A stretch of DNA of 56,351 bases from Methylomonas methanica (GCA_001644045.1 LUUF01000080.1:1-56351), one strand, 5' to 3'; positions 8,671-18,917 are shown, counted from the stretch's first letter. Numbers and translations are program-made. Notes: a model not told the origin generated them from the sequence alone.

Positions 8671-9293
8671 GCTTGCAGATGAATGCGTTTCAGATTGAGA
8701 TCGGCCATGCTTAGATCGTGGTGAGAGGTCAAAACCGCCATACCGCCTTGCGCAATATGTTCGGCCATCAGCGATTCTATCAATTTGATGCCTTGTCTAT
8801 CCAGCGAGGTGAAAGGTTCGTCGAGTATCCACAGCAAATTATGCGTAATCAACAAGCGAGCCAACGATAGGCGCCGCTTTTGGCCGGCCGACAAGGTATG
8901 CACGGGATTGTCGTCGAATCCGGCAAGTTGCACTTTATCCAACGCTTGTTCGATGTCGTATTTGCCCGCGCTACCCAGCGCCAACGCAAACTTCAGATTT
9001 TCCAACACGGTCAGTTCCTTTTTGGTGCCGTCGGCATGACCGACATAAGCCATGTCGTTGTAATAACTGCTGTCGGCGATTTTGCTGCCGCACCAATAAA
9101 GCTCCCCGGCATCGGCTTCTCTAAATCCGCACAGGATACGCAATAGCGAGGTTTTGCCGCTGCCGTTGGCGCCTTCCAGCAATAACACTTCCCCCGCCTG
9201 CAGCGAGAAACTCAACTCGGAAAACAACAAACGCTCATCGCGAAAACACGATAACTCACTGGCTTGCAGCGACACGTGTTGCGAGTTTTCCAT
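8661..9293 (-). CDS. ccmA: haem exporter ATP-binding protein CcmA
   Basis: A 210-residue ABC ATPase. Walker A GANGSGKTS is at 41-49, signature LSAGQ at 134-138, and Walker B ILDEP at 156-160 followed by the D-loop SLD. Length and the short insertion pattern fit CcmA. It is the first gene of the ccm operon and is divergent from purE across 146 bases. A weak minus-strand promoter-like pair (TTGCGA at 9356-9361 and GATAAG about 17 bases downstream) could serve it. Confidence 0.95.
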   Translation of the reverse strand: MENSQHVSLQASELSCFRDERLLFSELSFSLQAGEVLLLEGANGSGKTSLLRILCGFREADAGELYWCGSKIADSSYYNDMAYVGHADGTKKELTVLENLKFALALGSAGKYDIEQALDKVQLAGFDDNPVHTLSAGQKRRLSLARLLITHNLLWILDEPFTSLDRQGIKLIESLMAEHIAQGGMAVLTSHHDLSMADLNLKRIHLQACQ

Positions 9294-9390
9294 TCATCCG
9301 TCCTTAGGCTGACACATTACGAGGGGCGCTATCTTATCATTAAGCCCGGCATAGTTCGCAATTCGCCGACAGAGAAAATCTCCCCATTTA

Positions 9391-9399
9391 TGCGATAAT
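9391..9399 (+). promoter_or_regulatory. possible extended -10 element for purE
   Basis: TGC-GATAAT lies 41 bases before the purE ATG, matching an extended -10 (TGnTATAAT) in 8 of the positions that matter except the first T. No convincing -35 box lies 16-18 bases upstream, and no PurR-like operator was seen. Confidence 0.35.
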
Positions 9400-9439
9400 C
9401 GGGCCCGTTTTGATTTATCGCAGATACCGGAGATTTTGC

Positions 9440-9937
9440 ATGACCGCATTGATAGGCATCATCATGGGTTCCACATCCGATTGGGAAACCATGCAACATG
9501 CAGCGCAAACCCTAGAACATCTTGATATTCCGCATGAAGTGGAAGTGGTTTCGGCCCATCGCACCCCCGACAAGTTGTTTAAGTATGCGGAAACCGCGGA
9601 AGGCAAAGGTTTGGAAGTCATCATAGCCGGTGCCGGCGGTGCCGCGCATTTGCCGGGCATGACAGCCGCGAAAACCGCACTGCCGGTATTGGGTGTGCCT
9701 GTGCAATCCAAAGCCTTGAACGGCATGGATTCTTTATTATCCATCGTGCAGATGCCGGCCGGCATTCCGGTGGGCACATTGGCCATCGGCAAGGCCGGCG
9801 CCATCAATGCCGCGTTGCTGGCCGCCGCGATTATCAGCAATAAACATCCGCAGTACCGTCCGGCGCTGGATGCCTATCGTCAACAGCAAACCGACAGTGT
9901 GATCGCCACCCCTGACCCAAGACAGGTGGCCGGATGA
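9440..9937 (+). CDS. purE: N5-carboxyaminoimidazole ribonucleotide mutase
   Basis: A 165-residue class I PurE that converts N5-CAIR to CAIR in purine synthesis. Visible are the mononucleotide-binding GSTSDWETM (10-18), the catalytic SAHRTP (38-43) and [11 protein letters not shown]. The ATG at 9440 is preferred over an in-frame upstream start at 9410: GGAG lies 7 bases ahead and the family always starts just before this strand. It overlaps purK by four bases (ATGA), the usual purEK pair. Confidence 0.96.
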   Translation: MTALIGIIMGSTSDWETMQHAAQTLEHLDIPHEVEVVSAHRTPDKLFKYAETAEGKGLEVIIAGAGGAAHLPGMTAAKTALPVLGVPVQSKALNGMDSLLSIVQMPAGIPVGTLAIGKAGAINAALLAAAIISNKHPQYRPALDAYRQQQTDSVIATPDPRQVAG

Positions 9938-11028
9938 AAATAGGCATTTTGGGTGGCGGCCAACTCGCCAGAATGATCGCCCTGGCCGGTTATCCGCTGG
10001 GATTGAAATTCATCGTGCTCGATCCTGACGTCAATGCCGGTGCCGCCGGTTTGAGCGAACATTTATTGGGCGCTTACGACGATGCGGATTTGTTGGCGGA
10101 ACTGGCCGAAAAAGCCGATGTGGTGACTTACGAGTTCGAAAACGTGCCGGCTCATGTTGCCGAATTCCTGTCCAGCCATACCCAAGTTTACCCACCGGCT
10201 GGCGCATTGGCTGTGGCTCAGGACCGCTTGCTGGAAAAGAACTTCTTCAAAGACTTGGGCATACGCACCGCGCCGTTCGCAGCGATCGATAGCTTGGCCG
10301 ACTTAGAACACGCCATGGGCGAAATCGGCTACCCGGCTATTTTGAAAAGCCGCCGCATGGGATACGACGGCAAAGGCCAGGTGGTCATAAAATCGGTCGA
10401 CGAACTGGCAGCGGCCTGGCAAAGCATGCAAGGCGCAGCCTCTATTGTCGAAGGTTTCGTGCCTTTTCAACGCGAAGTATCGATTATCGCCGCCCGCAGT
10501 CCGTCCGGCGAGATTGCTTACTACCCCTTGTCGAAAAATCAACATCGTGGCGGCATCCTCCGCGTGGCCGAATGCTGCACAAACGACCCGGAACAAACGA
10601 TTGCCGAAAACTACGTCAGTTTATTGCTGGAAAAACTGGATTACGTCGGCGTGATTGCGCTGGAGTTGTTCGACATGAACGGTGAACTGCTGGCCAATGA
10701 ATTCGCGCCGCGCGTGCACAACTCAGGACACTGGACCATAGAAGGCGCCGAGACCAGCCAATTCGAAAATCACTTGCGGGCGATTCTGGATTTACCGCTA
10801 GGCTCGACGAAACCGCGCGGTTACGCCGGCATGGTGAATTTCATCGGCGGCCTGGCCGACGACACGCAACTGTTAAGCATTCCAAACGCACATTTACATC
10901 TATACGACAAAGCCCCGCGCAAGGGCCGAAAAGTCGCGCATGCCACGGTCAGAGCCGACTCCGAAAAGCAATACCGGGAGGCATTACAGCTTTTGGCCAA
11001 TCTGGCTTTGGCTGTAGACGAATCATGA
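9934..11028 (+). CDS. purK: N5-carboxyaminoimidazole ribonucleotide synthase
   Basis: A 364-residue ATP-grasp enzyme that uses ATP and bicarbonate to carboxylate AIR, producing the substrate of PurE. It begins with the nucleotide-fold motif [11 protein letters not shown]. The central ATP-grasp region includes [12 protein letters not shown], and the metal/ATP site is in [24 protein letters not shown]. Length and motif order are standard. Translation is coupled to purE. Confidence 0.96.
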   Translation: MKIGILGGGQLARMIALAGYPLGLKFIVLDPDVNAGAAGLSEHLLGAYDDADLLAELAEKADVVTYEFENVPAHVAEFLSSHTQVYPPAGALAVAQDRLLEKNFFKDLGIRTAPFAAIDSLADLEHAMGEIGYPAILKSRRMGYDGKGQVVIKSVDELAAAWQSMQGAASIVEGFVPFQREVSIIAARSPSGEIAYYPLSKNQHRGGILRVAECCTNDPEQTIAENYVSLLLEKLDYVGVIALELFDMNGELLANEFAPRVHNSGHWTIEGAETSQFENHLRAILDLPLGSTKPRGYAGMVNFIGGLADDTQLLSIPNAHLHLYDKAPRKGRKVAHATVRADSEKQYREALQLLANLALAVDES

Positions 11029-11045
11029 TCTCTTAGCTTGAACCT

Positions 11046-11077
11046 GGGAGGTTTTAGCATGCAAGCTAAAATCTCCC
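11046..11077 (+). other. 13-bp stem-loop between purK and ftsH
   Basis: GGGAGGTTTTAGC (11046-11058) pairs with GCTAAAATCTCCC (11065-11077) around a six-base loop, with one G-U pair in RNA. No T-run follows, so it may be an mRNA-stability or attenuation structure rather than a classical terminator. Its inner GCATGCAAGCTAAAA resembles the hairpin core of the degenerate array at 665-1061. Confidence 0.6.
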
Positions 11078-11101
11078 GCACAGAAAATAGAGGCCACAGC
11101 C

Positions 11102-12946
11102 ATGAAAAAAATTTTCTTCTTATTGTTCATACTGGCCGGCATCGCCATCGCGGCGTTTGTAATTTTTAATCCCGCCCCTACCGCCTATAAATCTCAAGGC
11201 GACATTCCTTATTCCGACTTCATCCGAGATGTACGCGGCAAAATGGTCGCCGAAGTGGTGATCGACGGCAGAGCCATCGATGGCCTGAGGCATAACGGCA
11301 CTCGTTTTACCGCATATAGTCCCGGCGATGTGACGGTGATAGAAGATCTATTGCAAAACGGTGTGAAGATCGTCGTACAAAGACCGTTAACCCAATCGAC
11401 ATTCATGCAGGTGTTTTACTCCTGGGCACCCACCTTCTTGCTGATTGGGGTATTGATTTATTTCATGCGCAAGCAACTGCTTGGCGCCGGCGCACAAAGC
11501 AATTTCGGCAAAAGCCGAGCCAAATTGATGACGGAGAATCAGGTAAAGGTCCGCTTTAACGACGTTGCCGGCGTCGAGGAAGCCAAGCAGGACGTCGCGG
11601 AAATGGTCGATTTCCTGAAAGCGCCAGGTAAATACGAAGCCTTGGGCGGCAAAATCCCCAGAGGCGTATTGATGGTCGGCCCGCCGGGCACCGGTAAAAC
11701 GCTGTTGGCGCGCGCGATTGCCGGCGAAGCCGGTGTGCCGTTCTTCTCGATTTCCGGTTCCGATTTCGTGGAAATGTTTGTCGGCGTTGGTGCATCCAGG
11801 GTCCGGGATCTATTCGTACAAGCCAAAAAGCAAGCCCCGTGCATCATTTTTATCGACGAAATCGACGCGGTCGGTCGGCAGCGCAGCCCCGGTAACATGG
11901 GAGGCACGGAAGAGCGCGAACAAACGCTGAATCAATTACTGGTCGAAATGGATGGCTTTAGCGGCAACGAAGGCATTATCGTCATCGCCGCCACCAACCG
12001 CATCGATGTATTGGATAAAGCCTTGTTACGCCCCGGCCGATTCGACCGGCAAGTGCAAGTCAGCCTACCGGATATCAAAGGCCGCGAGCAAATTCTCAGG
12101 GTGCATTCCAGCCGCGTACCCTTAGCCGACGACGTCAACCTTAACGATCTGGCGCGCGGCACACCCGGTTTTTCCGGCGCCGAATTGGCCAATCTGATCA
12201 ACGAAGGCGCATTGTTCGCCGCCCGCAATAATCAGCGGGAAATCACGATGAACGACCTGGATAAGGCCCGCGACAAAACCATTATGGGCGCGGAAAAACG
12301 CACGATGATCATGAGCCGCGAAGATCTGTTGATGACCGCATACCACGAAGCCGGCCACGCCATCGTCGGCCGCCTGGTTCCGGAGCACGATCCGGTTTAC
12401 AAAGTCAGTATCATGCCGCGCGGCGGCGCGCTGGGCATTACGATGTTTTTGCCTGAACGCGATGAATACAGCGCCAGCAAGGATAAATTGGAAGGCCAAA
12501 TCTCCAGCTTGTTCGGCGGCCGAGCCGCCGAAGCGCTGGTTTACGGTAAGAATAAAGTCACCACCGGCGCAAGCAACGATATTCAGCGGGCCACGCAATT
12601 GGCTCGCAACATGGTCACCAAATGGGGACTATCCGACAATCTTGGGCCGCTGGACTACGGCGATAACGAAGGCAGCTACCTGGGACCGCAAGCTAAACCG
12701 ATGTCCGAGCACATGGCGCGCCTGATCGACCGGGAAATCAGGTTAATTGTCGACAACAACTATCTAAGAGCCGAAACCCTATTGAAGGAAAATATCGACA
12801 TCCTGCACAACATGGCGCAAGCCTTATTGGACTGGGAAACGCTGGACAAACATCAGATCGACGAATTGATGCAGGGTCGAACGATTACGCCGCCAGCGCT
12901 TGATGTGATTCAAACCCTGGACACAGACGCCACACCGGCAGCCTAA
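11102..12946 (+). CDS. ftsH: ATP-dependent zinc metalloprotease FtsH
   Basis: A 614-residue membrane AAA+ protease that degrades membrane and short-lived regulatory proteins. It has two membrane helices (about 4-22 and 104-121) enclosing a periplasmic domain. Walker A GPPGTGKT is at 193-200, Walker B IIFIDEID ends at 255, and the second region of homology reads [21 protein letters not shown]. The zinc-binding HEAGH is at 415-419 with the third ligand D493. The family is usually found beside rlmE (ftsJ); here it follows purEK after a stem-loop, so it may be a second FtsH copy in this genome (inference). No good Shine-Dalgarno sequence precedes the ATG. Confidence 0.94.
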   Translation: MKKIFFLLFILAGIAIAAFVIFNPAPTAYKSQGDIPYSDFIRDVRGKMVAEVVIDGRAIDGLRHNGTRFTAYSPGDVTVIEDLLQNGVKIVVQRPLTQSTFMQVFYSWAPTFLLIGVLIYFMRKQLLGAGAQSNFGKSRAKLMTENQVKVRFNDVAGVEEAKQDVAEMVDFLKAPGKYEALGGKIPRGVLMVGPPGTGKTLLARAIAGEAGVPFFSISGSDFVEMFVGVGASRVRDLFVQAKKQAPCIIFIDEIDAVGRQRSPGNMGGTEEREQTLNQLLVEMDGFSGNEGIIVIAATNRIDVLDKALLRPGRFDRQVQVSLPDIKGREQILRVHSSRVPLADDVNLNDLARGTPGFSGAELANLINEGALFAARNNQREITMNDLDKARDKTIMGAEKRTMIMSREDLLMTAYHEAGHAIVGRLVPEHDPVYKVSIMPRGGALGITMFLPERDEYSASKDKLEGQISSLFGGRAAEALVYGKNKVTTGASNDIQRATQLARNMVTKWGLSDNLGPLDYGDNEGSYLGPQAKPMSEHMARLIDREIRLIVDNNYLRAETLLKENIDILHNMAQALLDWETLDKHQIDELMQGRTITPPALDVIQTLDTDATPAA

Positions 12947-12952
12947 TTTCCG

Positions 12953-12975
12953 GCGAGCGGAACTGCTCCGCCCGC
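12953..12975. terminator. shared hairpin between convergent ftsH and RND pump genes
   Basis: GCG-a-GCGGA (12953-12961) pairs with TCCGC-c-CGC (12967-12975) across a five-base loop in the 28 bases between the two convergent stop codons. No T-run follows on either strand. It is probably a bidirectional 3'-end structure. Confidence 0.45.
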
Positions 12976-15900
12976 TAATCCTTAAGATGCAGACTGTGAT
13001 CGCGGGCCAGTAGTAAGTAAAAAGCCGGCACCACAAATAAAGTAAACAACGTGCCCAAGCCCAAGCCGGTGGCGATCACCAGGCCAATCGCAAACCGGCT
13101 GGCCGCGCCCGGCCCCGTGGCCAGCAATAAAGGTAGCATCGCTACTATCATCGCCACCGTGGTCATCAAAATAGGCCGTAGGCGGATGCCGGCCGCTTGT
13201 TCGATGGCCAAATGCTTGTCCATTTGCTCGCGAATTTGCAATTGATTGGCGAATTCGACGATCAAAATGCCATTCTTGGCAACCAAGCCGATCAAGGTTA
13301 TCAAACCCACCTGTGTGTAAATATTGACCGTCGCAAACCCGAGCATCAAAAACGCCATCGCGCTGGCGATGGATAGCGGCACGGAAATCAGAATGATCAA
13401 AGGGTCGCGCCAGCTTTCGAATTGCGCGGCCAGCACCAGATAGATAATCAGCAAGGCCATAAAGAACGTCACGATCAATACATTGCCTTGCTGCAAATAT
13501 TGCCGCGATTCGCCGGTGTAATCGAAACCGAAACCGCGCGGAAACACCTCAGCGGCGATTTTTTCCAAACCGGCCATCGCATCACCAAGCCCCACGCCGG
13601 GAATCACCATGCCGCTAACGGTCAAGCTATTCAATTGTTGAAACTGGCTGCGCTTGCCGGGTTCCACCGAGTTTTCAATTTTTACTAGTGAGGACAACGG
13701 TACTTGCGCACCGGAGGCGGTGCGCAAATAGTAATAATCCAGTTTGCTTATATCCAGACGGGAAGCATCGTCCACCTGCGGAATCACTTTATAGCTGCGG
13801 CCCTGCAAACTAAAGCGGTTGACGTATTGCCCACCCAGCAAAGTCGCCAGGTTGCTGCCGATATCCTGCATCGTAATACCCAGATCGGCGGCCCGATCGC
13901 GGTCTATCACCAGCGTCGATTTCGGCCGATTGAAGGAAACGTCTTTCATCAGGAAGGCAAACTGACCGCTCTGCATGGCTTTACCCAGCAATTCATCGGC
14001 TGCCTGATCCAGCTTGACGTAATCGGCATCGCTGGTGATCACGAACTGCATGGGCAGCCCGCCGCCGGAACCCGGCAAACTGGGCGGTGGAATCACCGCG
14101 CTCTGAAAACCGGCCACTTTATCCACTTTACTTTGCAGTTCCGGTACGATTTGCGGCAGGGAGCGGTTGCGTTGAAACGTGGATGGCATTTTGAAACCGC
14201 TGAACACGGTATTAGTGTCGCCGCCAAAGCCCATAATCAGAAAGCTTTCTTCATGTTCCGGCATGCTCTCGAACTCGCGAATCAGTTCGCGGGCATAGAC
14301 TTCGTTGTATTTCAGGGTCGAAGTTTGCGGCGCCGTGGAAATCGCGAATAAAAAACTTTGGTCTTCGGTCGGCGCCAACTCCTTGTTGGACAGCATGAAC
14401 ATAAAGTAGATACTAACCAATACCAACAAGGCGAACACCATCACCGCCGCCGGATATTCCAACACTTTATGTAACAGGCGCAAATAGTAACGGGCCAAGC
14501 CGTCGAAAAAATGCTCCACGGCTAGTTCGAAGCGTCCGGGTTGGCCGGCTTCTTTTAAAAAACGCGAACTCATCATCGGCGATAAGGTCAGTGCCACCAC
14601 CCCGGAAACCAGCACCGCGCCGGCCAGGGAAAATGCGAATTCGGTAAACAAGGTGCCGACCAGCCCGCCCATGAAACCGATCGGCGCGTAAACCGCGATC
14701 AGCGTGGTGGTCATCGCGATGACCGGCAGACTCAGTTCGCGGGCACCTTCGATGGCGGCCTGCATGCGGGTGTGGCCGTCCTCGATATGCCGGTGAATGT
14801 TTTCCACCACGACGATCGCATCATCCACCACCAGACCGATCGCCAATACCATCGCCAGCATGGTTAGTAGATTTAAGGAAAACCCCATCGCCAGCATCAA
14901 AAATGCACCGCCCACTAAGGACAGCGGAACGGTCACCGCCGGGATTAACGCGGCTCGCAACGAACCCAGGGACAAAAATATCACCACCAAGACGATAGCG
15001 ACCGCTTCCAGCAAGGTGCTAAATACCTCGTGAATCGAATCGTCGATAAATTGGCTGGCATCGTACGGCAACAAAATATGCATCGCATCGGGCAGATCGC
15101 GTTCGATCTCTGTTAATTGCTGCTTAACGGCCTTGGCGACGGTGAGCGGATTGGCGCCGGGCGCTTGCTCTATGCCCATGAAAATCGCCATTTTGCCTTT
15201 GTACCAGTCCACCGAATCGTAGTCTTCGCTGCCTAGTTCGATATTGGCAATGTCGGCCAAGCGCACCAGGGTGCCTCCGCGATTGCTGACCACCAATTGT
15301 TGGAACTGCTGTTGGCTGACCGCGTCGGTGGTGGCGCCCAAATCGAGCTTGACGTAATTACCCTTGGTGCCGCCCACCCCGGACAGGTAATTATTGGCGC
15401 GCAGCACTTGATCCACCTCGCCGGCCGTGACCCCAAGCGCCGCCATCCGTTCCGGATCCAGCCAGATTCGCATCGCAAAGGTCTTATTGCCCAACATCGC
15501 CGCTTTGCCGACGCCCGCGACGGCTTGCAGCTTGGGTTGCACGACCCGCAGCATGTAGTCGCTGAGCTGCGCGGCTTGTAAGGTATCACTGTATAGCGCG
15601 ATATACATCAAGGCCGTGTCGTCGCCAGTCTGCGAGGTAATCACCGGATCCTCGGCTTCTTCCGGTAAGACATTGCGCTGGCTGGCGACCTTGGCCTGGA
15701 TTTCCGCGACCGCAGCGTTCGGGTCGTAATTCAGGCGCATATGCGCCTCGATTACCGAGCTACCTTGCCGGCTGCTAGAGGATAGATAATCGATACCATT
15801 GGCTTCGGCAATGGCTTGCTGCAGGGGCGTGGTGATAAAGCCCTTGATCAGTTCGCTGCCGGCGCCGGGATAAGAGGTGGTGATGGTCACCACGGTGTTT

Positions 15901-16022
15901 TCGGTCTCCGGGTATTGGCGCAGTTCCAATACCGTCAAGGCCCGCAAACCCAGAATCAAAATCAGCAGACTGACTACGCTGGCAAGTACCGGCCGTTGAA
16001 TGAACAGATCGGTAAATTTCAC
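12975..16022 (-). CDS. RND (HAE1-family) efflux pump inner-membrane transporter
   Basis: A 1015-residue AcrB/MexB-type drug:proton antiporter. It has an N-terminal helix, two large periplasmic porter loops and two six-helix bundles. The proton-relay acidic pair D400-D401 lies in GLVVDDAIVVVENI. The sequence begins FTDLFIQRPVLASVVSLLI with YPGA at 51-54, close to the MexI/VexK-like branch, though the substrate cannot be told. The start is GTG, overlapping the stop of the membrane-fusion gene (GTGA). No TolC-like outer-membrane gene lies beside it, so it presumably shares one encoded elsewhere. Confidence 0.93.
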   Translation of the reverse strand: MKFTDLFIQRPVLASVVSLLILILGLRALTVLELRQYPETENTVVTITTSYPGAGSELIKGFITTPLQQAIAEANGIDYLSSSSRQGSSVIEAHMRLNYDPNAAVAEIQAKVASQRNVLPEEAEDPVITSQTGDDTALMYIALYSDTLQAAQLSDYMLRVVQPKLQAVAGVGKAAMLGNKTFAMRIWLDPERMAALGVTAGEVDQVLRANNYLSGVGGTKGNYVKLDLGATTDAVSQQQFQQLVVSNRGGTLVRLADIANIELGSEDYDSVDWYKGKMAIFMGIEQAPGANPLTVAKAVKQQLTEIERDLPDAMHILLPYDASQFIDDSIHEVFSTLLEAVAIVLVVIFLSLGSLRAALIPAVTVPLSLVGGAFLMLAMGFSLNLLTMLAMVLAIGLVVDDAIVVVENIHRHIEDGHTRMQAAIEGARELSLPVIAMTTTLIAVYAPIGFMGGLVGTLFTEFAFSLAGAVLVSGVVALTLSPMMSSRFLKEAGQPGRFELAVEHFFDGLARYYLRLLHKVLEYPAAVMVFALLVLVSIYFMFMLSNKELAPTEDQSFLFAISTAPQTSTLKYNEVYARELIREFESMPEHEESFLIMGFGGDTNTVFSGFKMPSTFQRNRSLPQIVPELQSKVDKVAGFQSAVIPPPSLPGSGGGLPMQFVITSDADYVKLDQAADELLGKAMQSGQFAFLMKDVSFNRPKSTLVIDRDRAADLGITMQDIGSNLATLLGGQYVNRFSLQGRSYKVIPQVDDASRLDISKLDYYYLRTASGAQVPLSSLVKIENSVEPGKRSQFQQLNSLTVSGMVIPGVGLGDAMAGLEKIAAEVFPRGFGFDYTGESRQYLQQGNVLIVTFFMALLIIYLVLAAQFESWRDPLIILISVPLSIASAMAFLMLGFATVNIYTQVGLITLIGLVAKNGILIVEFANQLQIREQMDKHLAIEQAAGIRLRPILMTTVAMIVAMLPLLLATGPGAASRFAIGLVIATGLGLGTLFTLFVVPAFYLLLARDHSLHLKD

Positions 16023-17113
16023 CGCGCGGCCTCGCGCTCGCCTGGCGCGGGCTGCTTATCCACCGCTACCGGCATCCCATTGCGCAATTTGATTTGGCCG
16101 GCGCTGACCACCTTATCGCCAGCATTTAAACCGCTGAGAATCTCCACCCTGCCCGCGCGGCTCTGTCCGCTTTGCACTTGCCGGTTTTGCACGGTAAAAC
16201 CTTTGTCGTCACCGACCAGCAAAAACACGGACTCACCGTAAGGATTGTAAGTAAGCGCCGTGTCCGGCACGGTCAATACCGCACTTTGTTTTCCGGAAAC
16301 GATTTGCACCTGGGCAAACATGCCGGGATGGAGGCCTTTGTCCGCATTTTTTAAACGGGCCTGCACCTTCAAGGAGCGGCTTTGTTGCTCCACCGCAGGG
16401 CTGATCGCGATAATTTCGCCGGTAAAGCTTTTATCGGGGTAGGCCTGGACATTGATAGTGATTTGCTGACCAACGCTGAGTTGACTTAAATAGCGTTCCG
16501 GCAAGTTAAAATCCAGAAAAATAGGATCCAGTTTTTGCAGCGGAATGATGGCTGAACCGACGGGCAAGTATTGGCCCAAATCGACCTGGCGTATGCCCAA
16601 CTCGCCGTTAAACGGCGCTTTTATCTGCTTCTTGGCGATTAATGTCTGTTTGCTGGCTACCGCGGCACGCGCCTCGTCCAGCAACGCTTTGTTTTGGTCG
16701 TAATCGGATTGGGAGACGAATTTCTTGTCTATCAATTGGGCGCTACGTTGATACCGAATTTGCGCCAGCCGCTGTTCGGCCTGTAAACCTTGCAATTCCG
16801 CTTGATCGGTGGTGCTGTCCAGCTCGATTAACAATTGACCTTGTTTAACCGTTTGCCCGGACTCGAAATGAAGCGCCTTGATTTGCCCGGCGACTTCGTT
16901 GCTGATGTTAATACCCGCTACCGCCCGTAAACTACCGACCGTTGCCAATGACGTGGGCCATTGCTCTTGTTTAACTTCGGCAACGGCAACCAGCGGTGGT
17001 GGCGGCGCTTGCATCTGGCTGACGGCTTGGTTGATTTGAAAAAACTTCATGCCGAACAATCCACCCAGAATCAGCAAGGTCAATAGCAAGACGAGCAAAA
17101 TACGTTTAGTCAT
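16019..17113 (-). CDS. RND efflux periplasmic adaptor (membrane-fusion protein)
   Basis: A 364-residue periplasmic adaptor linking the pump to an outer-membrane channel. It has an N-terminal membrane anchor (5-24) and split lipoyl-type halves (VAGQIKALHFESGQTVKQGQ and IKAPFNGELGIRQVDLGQYLPVG). A coiled-coil hairpin with QAEQRLAQIRYQRSAQLIDKK lies between them. The beta-barrel domain and membrane-proximal domain end at KLRNGMPV. It has no lipobox. It is translationally coupled to the downstream transporter gene. Confidence 0.92.
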   Translation of the reverse strand: MTKRILLVLLLTLLILGGLFGMKFFQINQAVSQMQAPPPPLVAVAEVKQEQWPTSLATVGSLRAVAGINISNEVAGQIKALHFESGQTVKQGQLLIELDSTTDQAELQGLQAEQRLAQIRYQRSAQLIDKKFVSQSDYDQNKALLDEARAAVASKQTLIAKKQIKAPFNGELGIRQVDLGQYLPVGSAIIPLQKLDPIFLDFNLPERYLSQLSVGQQITINVQAYPDKSFTGEIIAISPAVEQQSRSLKVQARLKNADKGLHPGMFAQVQIVSGKQSAVLTVPDTALTYNPYGESVFLLVGDDKGFTVQNRQVQSGQSRAGRVEILSGLNAGDKVVSAGQIKLRNGMPVAVDKQPAPGEREAAR

Positions 17114-17150
17114 GCGCGGATTAATCAGATTGAGACGTTAAAAAAGGCTA

Positions 17151-17879
17151 TCAAATATATAGCGGCGCCATTCTGCGCCAATAATGGCCTTGATGCGCGC
17201 GCCCTTCCCATTCATATAAAGCGTGTCGAATACCCTTGGCAGCTAATATATGACTTAGCTCATGATTGTTCTGCAAAAACGGGTCTTCCTTACCGATAAC
17301 CAAGGTAATTTCCATTTGCTGCAAATACGCTAATTGCGCTTCGCAATTCAGGTTGGGTAAAAAATGGGTTGGAGTATGAAAGTAGACATGATCGTCATAA
17401 TAGCCGTCGAAGAGGTTTTTGAAACACTCCACTTCCAGCGTCAAATCGAAACGACCGGAGAACGCCACCAATTTTTTAAATAAATGCGGATGCCGGAAAG
17501 CGATATTGGCGGCATGATAACCGCCTAAACTACAGCCGTGAGCAATCACGCAAGGATGCGGATTTTTCAAGGCCATGAACGGCATGATTTCGTTCAATAT
17601 ATAGTCCTCGAAAAACATGTGTCGCTGAATACGGTCTTTCGGCTTGCGCCAAAAACAGTAAAAAGTTTCATGATCGATGCTGTCAACACAGTACAACTGT
17701 ATGTGTCCCGCTTCAATTTTATTTCGCAGCCTTTCGACAATGCCGAGGTTCTCGTACTCGTAAAAACGGCCGTCGCGAGTTGGAAAAATTAGTACTTTGG
17801 CCCCGGCATGACCGAAAACCAAAAACTCCATGTCGCGGCCCAAGCGCGGACTGTACCAGTGATGATATTCGCGATTCAT
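17151..17879 (-). CDS. putative esterase, alpha/beta hydrolase (PF00756-like)
   Basis: A 242-residue soluble alpha/beta hydrolase. The nucleophile elbow is GCSLGG with S117. A candidate catalytic aspartate lies in IGKEDPF, and a histidine in RAHQGHYW near the C-terminus. It resembles esterase-D/antigen-85-type proteins that appear in many proteobacteria without a known substrate. The upstream gene on the same strand, a second unrelated hydrolase, ends three bases before this ATG, so the two are co-transcribed. A 37-base gap then leads to the efflux adaptor gene on the same strand. Confidence 0.75.
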   Translation of the reverse strand: MNREYHHWYSPRLGRDMEFLVFGHAGAKVLIFPTRDGRFYEYENLGIVERLRNKIEAGHIQLYCVDSIDHETFYCFWRKPKDRIQRHMFFEDYILNEIMPFMALKNPHPCVIAHGCSLGGYHAANIAFRHPHLFKKLVAFSGRFDLTLEVECFKNLFDGYYDDHVYFHTPTHFLPNLNCEAQLAYLQQMEITLVIGKEDPFLQNNHELSHILAAKGIRHALYEWEGRAHQGHYWRRMAPLYI

Positions 17880-17882
17880 AAC

Positions 17883-18848
17883 CTAAAGCGACGATTCTCC
17901 GAAAAAATGTTGTAGCTCCGCAATCAATTGCCGCTCTTGATCGTGCTGACGCGGATAATCGAAATGTCCCGCATCCAATATAAATAAATGCTTTTCCGCG
18001 GCCCAAGCGTTGTAAATCGCAAACTGTCCCGGTGGCGCTACGACCGGATCGAATAACGCCACTGCAGCATGCAAGGGCTGCAACGCATAACGCGCAGAAA
18101 CAGCGGCATCGTAATAGGCTAATGTGTCAAACACATTATGGTGATGTTGGCTGTAGGCTTTCAAAGCAGCGGCACTGCCGCTGGTAGGCAAGCTTAAACG
18201 CAAAGGCTGATTGCCGAAGGTAGGGACATTCAAGTGCACTCGTTTGATCCTGGCGTCCCAAGGCGCCGCCAAAGCCCCGATTCCGCCGCCAAAACTAATG
18301 CCCATGTAGCCGATTTTATCCGCGATTGCAGGATAACGCTCAACCAGAACGGTTACGGCTAACCATAGATCTTCTATACATCCGCCAATCACGTAATGAT
18401 TAGGATCGTCGATACCCTGCACGACATGCTGATTCGGCTGTTCCGGCAAGCGCTCGCAACGACTGCGAGATATGCCGCGGAAGCACGGAAAAAGTAAGGC
18501 CGCACCCGGAATGCTGAGATGAAAATCCGGCTGTTCTCTGCCACCATAACCATGACCTACCACTATGCTTCGAGTAATAGGCTGCGCATCCGGCTCAAGC
18601 AGCCAGCCGGCTATACGAAAACCATCGGTAGACTGATAGCTTATGTCGTAGACTCGGTAGCCCGCGCGCAGGCATTGGTAATTCAGAGAAAATTGCGGAG
18701 AGACCGTTAAGGCTTTTTGATATTTATCCCGCCAAAACCGACTAAAATCGGCAGGCTCTTGCGGAGCCGGAACGCTTAGCAAATCATCGAGACTGTAACC
18801 GTAGCCAGGATCATAGCTGTAATAATGATCGAATAAGCTCACTGGCAA
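17883..18848 (-). CDS. acetyl-xylan-esterase-like alpha/beta hydrolase (AXE1 family)
   Basis: A 321-residue protein with the AXE1/cephalosporin-C-deacetylase layout: a long N-terminal region with FWRDKYQKAL, GHGYGGRE forming the oxyanion region, and FPCFRGISRS. The nucleophile S185 sits in GISFGG. The late FDPVVAPPGQFAIYNAW and AGHFDYP supply aspartate and histidine. Members deacetylate carbohydrates or small esters; the substrate here is unknown. There is no ATG: the frame is closed by TAA just upstream and the choices are TTG at 18848 or GTG at 18842. The GTG has the better-spaced CAGG. No signal peptide, hence cytoplasmic. Confidence 0.78.
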   Translation of the reverse strand: MPVSLFDHYYSYDPGYGYSLDDLLSVPAPQEPADFSRFWRDKYQKALTVSPQFSLNYQCLRAGYRVYDISYQSTDGFRIAGWLLEPDAQPITRSIVVGHGYGGREQPDFHLSIPGAALLFPCFRGISRSRCERLPEQPNQHVVQGIDDPNHYVIGGCIEDLWLAVTVLVERYPAIADKIGYMGISFGGGIGALAAPWDARIKRVHLNVPTFGNQPLRLSLPTSGSAAALKAYSQHHHNVFDTLAYYDAAVSARYALQPLHAAVALFDPVVAPPGQFAIYNAWAAEKHLFILDAGHFDYPRQHDQERQLIAELQHFFGESSL

Positions 18849-18917
18849 CCGGCCTGATTAAATTCTACTTAGGTCCTTTATATCGGAGCCTAATTTGCAA
18901 TGGGGCAACAATCTTGA

